Assembly (NCBI RefSeq): GCF_023091745.1
Contig: NC_068912.1
Span: 62,462,567 to 62,526,566, forward strand
Length of the DNA stretch: 64,000 bases
Direction of reading: 5' to 3'
DNA from: Budorcas taxicolor
Lineage: Eukaryota > Chordata > Mammalia > Artiodactyla > Bovidae
In this document: positions 57,390-64,000 of the stretch, one piece after another
Layout: every line of letters begins with the position of its first letter
How positions within the stretch are numbered: the first letter of the stretch is position 1
Made by a program: the position numbers and the translations under genes
The notes under the pieces: generated by a model
Seen by the model: only the letters and a program-made list of their open reading frames with translations
The model's database searches: none
What the model was told of the DNA's origin: nothing

Positions 57390-58445
57390 TCTCTTCAGTT
57401 TTATTCATATATAATTGACATATAGCACTGTATAAGTTTAATATATTCAGTATAATGATTTGACTAACATGCACCATGAAATGATTATCACAGTGAGTTT
57501 AGTTAATATCAATCACTTCATATAGATATAAACTTAAAGAAAGAGAAAAGCTTTTTTGTGTGTGATGAGAAACTCAGAATTTACTCTAACAGTTTTCATA
57601 TATAACATACAGCTGTGTTAATTATATTTATCATGTTATATGTTATATTCTTAGTCTGAGCCACTGGGGAAGCCCATATTTTATATACCTAATACTTATT
57701 TATCTTATAACTGGAAGTTTGTACCATTTGATTGCCCCTCCCCACCCCTCCCAACCCCTCCCACACCCCGCCACCCAGCCTCTGGTAACCAAAAATCTGA
57801 TCTTTCTCTGAGTTTGATTTTGGAGTATAGTAGACCTAAAACATTGTTAGTTCCTGGTACAAAACATAGTGATTTGCTACTTCCACACATTTCAAAATGA
57901 GCACCATGATATGTCCAGTTATGATATGTCACTATATAAAGTTACTGCATAGTTATTGATTGTATTCCCCAAATTGTTCACTTTATATTGTAACTCATTA
58001 TTTTGCAACTGGAAGTCTGTATCTCTTAATTGCCCTCAGTTTTTTCTTTCCTCTCCCCATGTCCTTCCCCTCTGGCAACTACCTGGTTGTTCTCTATGTC
58101 TGTAACCTATTTCTGTTTGGTTATGTTTGTTTTGTTTTTTTAGGTTCCACACACAAGTGAAATCACACAGTATTTGTTTTCCTCTATCTTATTTTACTTA
58201 GCAATAAGACGATCTAGATGCATCCAAATGTGGCAAAGGTAAGATTTCATTCTTTTTTAATGATTGAATAATATTCCATTGAATATATATCCTACATCTT
58301 CTTTATCCACTCATCTATTAATGGACACTTAGTTTGTTACTTCGTTATTATACATAATGCTGCAATAAGCAAAGAGGGGCTTGTATCTTTTCTAATTAGT
58401 GTTTTTATGTTCTTCATATAAAAACCCAGGAATGGGAATGTATAT
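57390..58445 (-). mobile_element. L1 3' region, antisense
   Basis: Antisense L1 3' UTR: TATATAATTGACATATAGCA, TTATCTTATAACTGGAAGTT, a C-rich CCCCTCCCCACCCC patch, CCTCTGGTAACCAAAAATCT. Then a second pass of similar sequence: ATTTTGCAACTGGAAGTCTG, CTGGCAACTACC, TCACACAGTATTTGTTTTCC, GAATAATATTCCATTGAATA. The recurrence of ACTGGAAGT motifs about 290 bp apart suggests a repeated segment or two overlapping fragments. Confidence 0.8.
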
Positions 58446-58850
58446 AACTATAAATACATATAGATATATATTGCTTTAATTTTAAAGGCCAGATCCTAAA
58501 TGCTCTACTTGCCAGGATCACTCTAGAAGTTCCATGGCTAATACCTCTGGGTGTTTAGTGAACTTCTACTTGTCCACTCAGATCATGCTGACAGTATTGT
58601 AGGCTCCTGAGGAGCTTAGAAAATAAATGTGCTTTCTGAGCTTGAAATACATAAATACATGAAAATATCTAAGCTACAGAAACATTTCTTCTCTCATGGT
58701 TTAGAGTTATATATTAGAAAATCTGGGCTCCATCAACACAACAGAAGTTTTCTGCTGGAACCTGGTGAGAAGTTGAGATTGAAGAAGTCTTTCTAGGGCA
58801 ACTAATGGGGAAGAGGAAAACCTTATAAGTGGCAAGAATGCTCACATAGG
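58446..58850. other. nothing recognised
   Basis: No supported feature. Confidence 0.4.
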
Positions 58851-59063
58851 GGCTTCCCAGGTGGCACCAGTAGTAAAGAACCTGCCTGCTGATGCATGAG
58901 ACAAGAGATGAGGGTTCGATCCCTGGGCCAGGAAGATCCCCTAGAGGAGGGCATAGCAACCCACTCCAGTATTCTTGCCTGGAGAACCCCATGGACAGAG
59001 GAGTCTGGTGGGCTACAGTCCATAGGGTCACAAAGAGTTGGACATGACTGAAGCGACTTAGCA
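58851..59063 (+). mobile_element. Bov-tA SINE
   Basis: Head GGGCTTCCCAGGTGGCACCA, B box GGGTTCGATCCC intact, tail GACATGACTGAAGCGACTTA. TSD not convincing. Confidence 0.92.
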
Positions 59064-59211
59064 CAATGATTACATAAAACTCCGCTGGTGTCTCTCTATT
59101 CCTGATCTACTTGCCCTCGGTAACCACTTATTCTGTTTATGATACTCACAGTCCAGAACAATAAGAAGCAACCAGGAATCAGATTGCAGTTACTAGGTAC
59201 AGAGAGCTGAA

Positions 59212-59465
59212 AAGTGAAAGTGAAAGTCATTTAGTTGTGTCTGACTCTTTGCAACCTCATGGACTGTAGTCTGCCAGGCTCCTCTGTGCATGGGGTTCTC
59301 CAGGCAAGAATACTGGAGTGGGTTGCTATACCTCCTCTAGGGGATCTTCCTGTCCCAGGGATCGAACCCTCGTCTCTTAAATTCCCTTCTCCAGGGGATC
59401 TTCCCAATTCAGGGATCGAACTCAGGTCTCCAGCATTGCAAGTGGATTCTTTACAGTCTGAGTCA
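59212..59465 (-). mobile_element. Bov-tA SINE with duplicated B-box segment
   Basis: Complement of Bov-tA with AAGTGAAAGTGAAAGTC at its 3' end. A perfect 13-bp TSD, ACAGAGAGCTGAA, lies at 59199-59211 and 59466-59478. It is about 50 bp longer than usual because a segment recurs. AGGGGATCTTCC...AGGGATCGAAC occurs twice, with ATCGAAC at 59361 and 59415 (period 54). Confidence 0.92.
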
Positions 59466-59478
59466 ACAGAGAGCTGAA

Positions 59479-59794
59479 TTGAAGGCAAATTACTGTAAGA
59501 GAGACTGGGCTTAGAAGAGCCTTGAGGGAAGAAATAAATCATAAGAACCCAGCTGATAAAGGATAGAAGAGAAGGATGATCTTATCCCTCAGCCTTGGTG
59601 ATGGGATGAATTTGGGGAAGGCATTCCCTAATAATATCAAGGGCAAATACCTCTTCTATCTGCCTCTTCTCTGTAAGTGCCTCCATGAATCACTGCCTAA
59701 GCTCAATGAACTGAGCACCTTCAGCACAAAATCTCTAATTCATTATTGCTTCAAGATACTCTTATCTACTAGTTCCAAGCAGCACAAAAGAATG
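59479..59794. other. nothing recognised
   Basis: No supported feature. Confidence 0.4.
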
Positions 59795-60025
59795 ATTACA
59801 AAAGGGAGTCAAAGTGATAGTTTGAATCCTGACTTGGACATTTACTATGTGTGCCTACCAAGGAAGTTTAGTTAGACTCCTTTAGACCTCAATTTTTCAG
59901 AACAAAATGTGTCAAATGGTACCTATCTCACATGGATGCCTAGAAGATTTCTGAGATAATAATACTTAGTGTGTTACCTTGCACCTGGAATTCATCAGTG
60001 CATGGTAGCTATGTTTGTTATTTCC
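59795..60025 (+). mobile_element. MIR SINE
   Basis: TTTGAATCCTGACTTGGACA, GACCTCAATTTTTCAGAACA, GTACCTATCTCACATGG and TTACCTTGCACCTGGAATTC follow MIR order. Confidence 0.78.
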
Positions 60026-60039
60026 CTGTATGAATATCT

Positions 60040-60519
60040 GTATTCATTTCTTGAGGCTGCCTCAACAAATAATCACACATGGGTGGCTTAAAACAACAGA
60101 AGGTTATTCTTTCACTGTTCTGGAGGCAAGAAGTCCAAAATTAAGCTGTCAGTAGAGTTGGTTTCTTCTAGAATTCAGGGAGAAAATCTACTCCATGCTT
60201 CTCTCCTCTATGCTTCTCTCTCCTAGCTTCCATAGTTGCTGCCAGTCTTTGGTGTTCCTTGACTTGCAGACATAGCATTTCATTCTCTGCTCTGTCTTCC
60301 CATCACCTTGCCCTCTGTGTCTCTGAATGTCTTCTTTTTTTCTGTTACTTAGGGGGACACTCATCATTAGATTTAGTGCCCACTCTAACCCATGATAATA
60401 TAATTCATCTAGGGATCTTTTCCTTGTTTGTATCTGTAAAGATCCTTATTTCAGAAAAGTTCACGTTCAGAGATTCTAAGTGGATGTATCTTTTGGGGGA
60501 TAGTGTTCAACTCACTACA
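60040..60519 (-). mobile_element. MLT1-type MaLR LTR
   Basis: Antisense MLT1: GTGGCTTAAAACAACAGAAG, CTGTTCTGGAGGCAAGAAGT, TCTGTGTCTCTGAATG, GGACACTCATCATTAGATTT, TCCTTATTTCAGAAAAGTTC and TTTTGGGGGATAGTGTTCAA in the right order. About 480 bp, nearly full length. Confidence 0.82.
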
Positions 60520-60559
60520 AACATGGTGGCAGCTGGATTGTTACCCTCTCAACATTAAT

Positions 60560-60762
60560 GGGCTTCCCTGGTTGCTCAGACAATAAAGAATCTGTCTGCA
60601 ATGCAGGAGATCCAGGTTCAGTCCCTGGGTTCGGAAGATCCCCTGGAGAATGGAATGGCAACCCACTCCATTATTCTTGTCTGGAGAATTCCATGGACAG
60701 AGAAGCTTGGCGAGCTACTGTCCATGGGGCTGCAAAGAGTTGGACATGACTGAGCAACTATG
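60560..60762 (+). mobile_element. Bov-tA SINE
   Basis: Head GGGCTTCCCTGGTTGCTCAG, B box GGTTCAGTCCC, tail GGACATGACTGAGCAAC. It sits between two opposed MLT1 LTRs. TSD not clear. Confidence 0.92.
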
Positions 60763-60765
60763 TAT

Positions 60766-61140
60766 AAGCCCTAACCCTCAAAACCTCAGAATCTGACTAT
60801 ACTTGGAATTAGGACCTTCAAATAATTAATTAAATTAAAATGAGGCCATAAGTGTGAGCCCCAGTTGAGTCTGACTTGTGTTTTTTTAAGAAGAGGTAAT
60901 TTTAACACAGAGAGAAACACCAGGCATGCACAAGCACAGAGAAAATGACACACAGTGTGAGACACAGTGAAAAACTGGCAAGCTGCTAGTCCAGAAGAGA
61001 AACCTCAGAAGAAACTAAACCTGCTAATACCTTGATCTTGGACTTCTAGCCTCCAAAACTATGAGGGAAATAATTTCTGCTATTTAAGCCACCCAGTCTG
61101 TGGTATTTGGCTATGGCCACACTAGTAAACTAATATAACA
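60766..61140 (+). mobile_element. MLT1-type MaLR LTR
   Basis: Sense MLT1: TAAGCCCTAACCCTCAAAAC, AAATTAAAATGAGGCCATAA, CCTTGATCTTGGACTTCTAG, TTTAAGCCACCCAGTCTGTG and a terminal AGTAAACTAATATAACA. It is the opposite orientation to the copy at 60040. Confidence 0.82.
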
Positions 61141-61450
61141 CATAAAATTAATGATTAGCCTATTTTCTTTAGCTTTTTTCTTTATTAGGTGTCTAGCAGT
61201 TTATGCCTGGAATCTGACTGCTTACCGTGTGGTCATGAACCCTGTGTTTGCCTTGGCCTTTCAATGTGGAGAGAATTCACTTTGCCTCCTGCTCAGATAC
61301 TACTTAGTACATCAGGAGTGTCACCTTACTGAAATTCTGTTGATTTTGTAGCTAAATTAAGTACAATATAGTGAATATATTTAAGTACCTGAAAACTGAA
61401 ATTCTTTAGTATCTCAGACCACCATAATGAATATTATGGTTATTGTGAAA

Positions 61451-61889
61451 TCAGTAGTCATGTATTGATGTGAGAATTGGACTATTAAGAAAGCTGAGCA
61501 CCCATGAATTGATGCTTTTGAACTGCGGTGTTGGAGAAGACACTTGCAAGTCCCTTGGACTGCAAGTTGATCCAACCAGTCCATCCTAAAGGAGATCAGT
61601 CCTGGGTGTTCATTGGAAGGACTGATGCTGAAGCTGAAACTCCAATACTTTGGCCACCTGATGTGAAGAACTGACTCATTTGAAAAGACCCTGATGCTTG
61701 GAAAGACTGAAGGCAGGAGGAGAAGGGGACGACAGAGGATGAGATGGTTGGATGGCATCACTGACTCAGTGGACATGAGTTTGAGTAAACTCCAGGAGTT
61801 GGTGATGGACAGGGAGGGTTGGTGTGCTGCAGTCCATGGGGTCATGAGAGTTGGACATGACTGAGCAACTGAACTGAACTGAACTGAAA
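61451..61889 (+). mobile_element. BovB LINE, 5'-truncated (~440 bp)
   Basis: Plus-strand BovB from CAGTAGTCATGTATTGATGT to the GAACTGAACTGAACTG terminus. The ORF2 C-terminal frame is broken by stops and frameshifts, for example in the CESW/KKAEH region. Confidence 0.92.
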
Positions 61890-61942
61890 AGGTATAAAGG
61901 ATTTATATCAAAGTGTACTAGAAATTTCTTTAAAAATCCACA

Positions 61943-62035
61943 GAATTCCCTGGGTCCAGTCGTCCCAGGTTCAATCCCTGGTCAGGGAACTAAGATCCCA
62001 CAAACCACATAGCGTAGCAAAAAAAATAATAAAAA
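61943..62035 (+). mobile_element. CHR-type tRNA SINE, internally deleted
   Basis: AGAATTCCCTGGGTCCAGTC, B box GGTTCAATCCC, then AACTAAGATCCCACAAACCA and an A-rich tail. About 20-30 bp between head and B box are missing relative to other copies. Confidence 0.82.
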
Positions 62036-62949
62036 ATCTGGTTAATTGAAAATTTTAGCTAATAAAGTAAAATAAAATTCTTAAGATATATACATGATAT
62101 TCTACCCCATTTCAAATTAAGAGCCACTTTACTTGTATATTAAGTTGCCTATTTGATCATATTCCATTAGCAAATTCTAAAAGTTAGCCTTCATTAGAAT
62201 GAAGCATTTTATCTTTAATTTAGGAGCTTCTAAAAATCCTTGACTTCTATGTGTTATCTTTTTAAACTTCTATGTGTTATCTGTTATTTTAGTTCATTGT
62301 TTTATTGTTTTTATAAAAAGCTCTGGAATTTTAATGAAGGTACTAAACTTATAGTATATTTTTAATCACCATCTCACTTATTATCTTCATTAAAAACAGC
62401 ACATCTGTAAGTTTATGCTGGCATTCAAATAATACACATAAATAATCAGCAGGAAATATTAGTGATGATACTGGCAAACTATAAGGTAGAAAGCAAGAAT
62501 AACAGAGTTAAGGAATCATATAGCTCTCTCAAGCTTTTCCTTGATGAGTATAACTTCAAGTATTTTTTATTGTTGAAGTATTATCTGGTATATTTCTTAT
62601 GACTGACATTACTAGAGATTTTTAGGCAATACATCAACTAGTGCTCAGGGAGGTGGATCTCCCATTGTTCTGTCTTAACAATAGTTGGCAGCAGGTAACA
62701 TTCCTTTCCTCTGTGTCTTCTCTAACCTGCTCCAAGGTCAGGAAAATAAATATATGATCTACCACTAGTTCCCTTTGAAAATAAATGGATTTCTGACATT
62801 ATAATCTACATGTTCCTTTATTATGCTAACAGCAATAAACAGGTTACAGAGAAAAGCAAGGGAAACAGGCATGAGTGCTAATATAGTCTTTATGACTAAT
62901 ATGTGAACCTTGAAATAGTGCTTGATAGTATCAAGATTCAACTGCTTTG
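62036..62949. other. AT-rich DNA, nothing recognised
   Basis: No supported repeat or exon. Confidence 0.4.
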
Positions 62950-63058
62950 AGTATTGTCTTGATCTGAACTGCAAATTCTACAGGGCCAGAGTGTCTTCCT
63001 TATCTCAAATGCTTAGCACAGTGCCAGGCACCCCAGAAGGTGATCAATAAGTAATTTT
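62950..63058 (+). mobile_element. L2 LINE 3' end fragment
   Basis: CAAATTCTACAGGGCCAGAG, TGCTTAGCACAGTGCCAGGC and GTGATCAATAAGTAATTTTT follow the L2 3' terminal order. A BovB begins immediately after. Confidence 0.7.
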
Positions 63059-64000
63059 TAATAGAGTTTCACCAAGAGAACTCACTGGTCATAGCAAACA
63101 CCCTCTTCCAACACACAAGAGAAGACTCTATACATGGACATCACCAGATGATCAACACCAAAATCAGATTGATTATATTCTTTGCAGCCAAAGATGAAGA
63201 AGCTCTATACAGTCAGCAAAAACAAGACCGCGAGCTAACTGTGGCTCAGATTATGAACTCCTCATTGCCAAATTCAGACTTTAATTGAAGAAAGTAGGGA
63301 AAACCACTAGACCATTCAGATATGACCTAAATCAAATCTCTTATGATTTTACAGTGGAAGTGAGAAATAGATTTAAGGGACTAGATCTGATAGACAGAGT
63401 GCCTGAAGAACTATAGATGGAGGTTCATGACATTTGTACAGGCGATGGGGATCAAGAACATTCCTAAGAAAAAGAAATGCAAAAAAGCAAAATGGCTGTC
63501 TGAGGAGGCCTTACAAACCGCTGTGAAAAGAAGAGAAGCGAAAAACAAGGAGAAAAGGAAAGATATATCCATTTGAATGCAGAGTTCCAAAGAATAGCAA
63601 GAAGAGATAAGAAAGCCTTCCTCAGTGATCATGACAAAGAAATAGAGGAAAACAATAGAATGGGAAAGACTGGAGATCTTTTCAAGAAAATTAGGATAGA
63701 AATGGAATATTTCATGCAAAGATGGGTAAAACAAAGGACAGAAGCAATATGGACGTAACAGAAGCAGAAGATATAAAGAAGAAGTGGCAAGAATACACAG
63801 AAGAACTATACAAAAAAGGTCTTCATGAGCCAGATAGTCACAATGGTATAATCACTCACCTAGAGCCATACAACTGGAATGCAAAGTCAAGTGGGCCTTA
63901 GGAAGCATCACGATGAACAAAGCTGGTGGAGGTGATGGAATTCCGGTTGAGCTATTTCATATCCTGAAAGATGATGCTGTGAAAGTGCTGCACTCAATAT
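63059..64000 (+). mobile_element. BovB LINE, continues past window end
   Basis: Plus-strand BovB starting within the endonuclease (TAATAGAGTTTCACCAAGAG) and running through the linker to just before the RT (GATGATGCTGTGAAAGTGCT at the edge). Readable blocks include RNRFKGLDLIDR, LNAEFQRIARRDKKAFLSD and MGKTGDLFKKI. The catalytic endonuclease His of the GSDHELL block reads Tyr (TAT, 63252-63254), and there are frameshifts. The 3' part lies outside the window. Confidence 0.93.

Noticed and set aside
59231..59542. Open frames over SINEs
   Set aside because: Bov-tA and Bov-A2 copies give similar open frames on both strands wherever they occur; these are not genes.
1..64000. CRISPR arrays, operons, bacterial promoters, attachment sites
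   Set aside because: Direct repeats seen are interspersed mammalian retroelements without regular spacers; the window is eukaryotic nuclear DNA.

Overview
The window is non-coding nuclear DNA from a ruminant, most likely a pecoran (cattle, sheep, goat or deer type). The evidence is the repeat content: about 14 insertions of the RTE-type LINE BovB, about 17 Bov-tA, Bov-A or Bov-A2 SINEs (tRNA-derived heads and/or tails derived from the BovB 3' end), cetartiodactyl CHR-type SINEs and a ruminant L1 3' UTR. Older mammalian layers are also present: MIR, L2, MLT1 LTRs, MER5A and MER20. The species cannot be fixed from sequence alone. I recognise no host protein-coding exon, no functional RNA gene and no CRISPR array. 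Almost every long open frame is a BovB ORF2 remnant, its antisense shadow, or an antisense reading of a SINE.

Layout. 1-6.9 kb: AT-rich DNA with one BovB, a MIR, an L1 3' end split by a Bov-tA, a second Bov-tA and a CHR SINE. 6.9-14.0 kb: one class I (gammaretrovirus-like) endogenous retrovirus with a tRNA-Arg-type primer binding site. Its 5' LTR is shortened by 371 bp, its 3' LTR is complete, its interior is degenerate, and two BovB pieces lie inside it. 14-31 kb: old hAT, L2 and MIR remnants, a 2.3 kb BovB (17,953-20,236), several SINEs, an MLT1 LTR, and a MER5A split by a composite BovB/SINE insertion. 31-34.3 kb: two Bov-A2 copies and a Bov-tA. 34.3-38.4 kb: a repeat-poor AT-rich stretch. 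38.4-48.9 kb: the densest BovB region, with five copies, two of which carry 5' inversions. 49-57 kb: mostly unique AT-rich DNA. 57-64 kb: an L1 3' region, SINEs, two opposed MLT1 LTRs and two BovB copies, the last running off the window end.

The elements do not form a pathway, but they share machinery. BovB reverse transcriptase is known to mobilise the Bov-A/Bov-tA SINEs through their shared 3' ends. Target-site duplications (TSDs) readable in the sequence delimit most insertions. The most interesting features are structural outcomes of BovB reverse transcription: two twin-primed 5' inversions that end at the same internal BovB site, a tRNA-SINE-head/BovB-body chimera inside a MER5A, a 77-bp minimal BovB insertion, a BovB between ~94-bp direct repeats, and two SINEs with a duplicated pol III B box. 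I saw no convincing new biological system; these structures are what merit a second look. Repeat family names come from memory of consensus sequences, not from a search.
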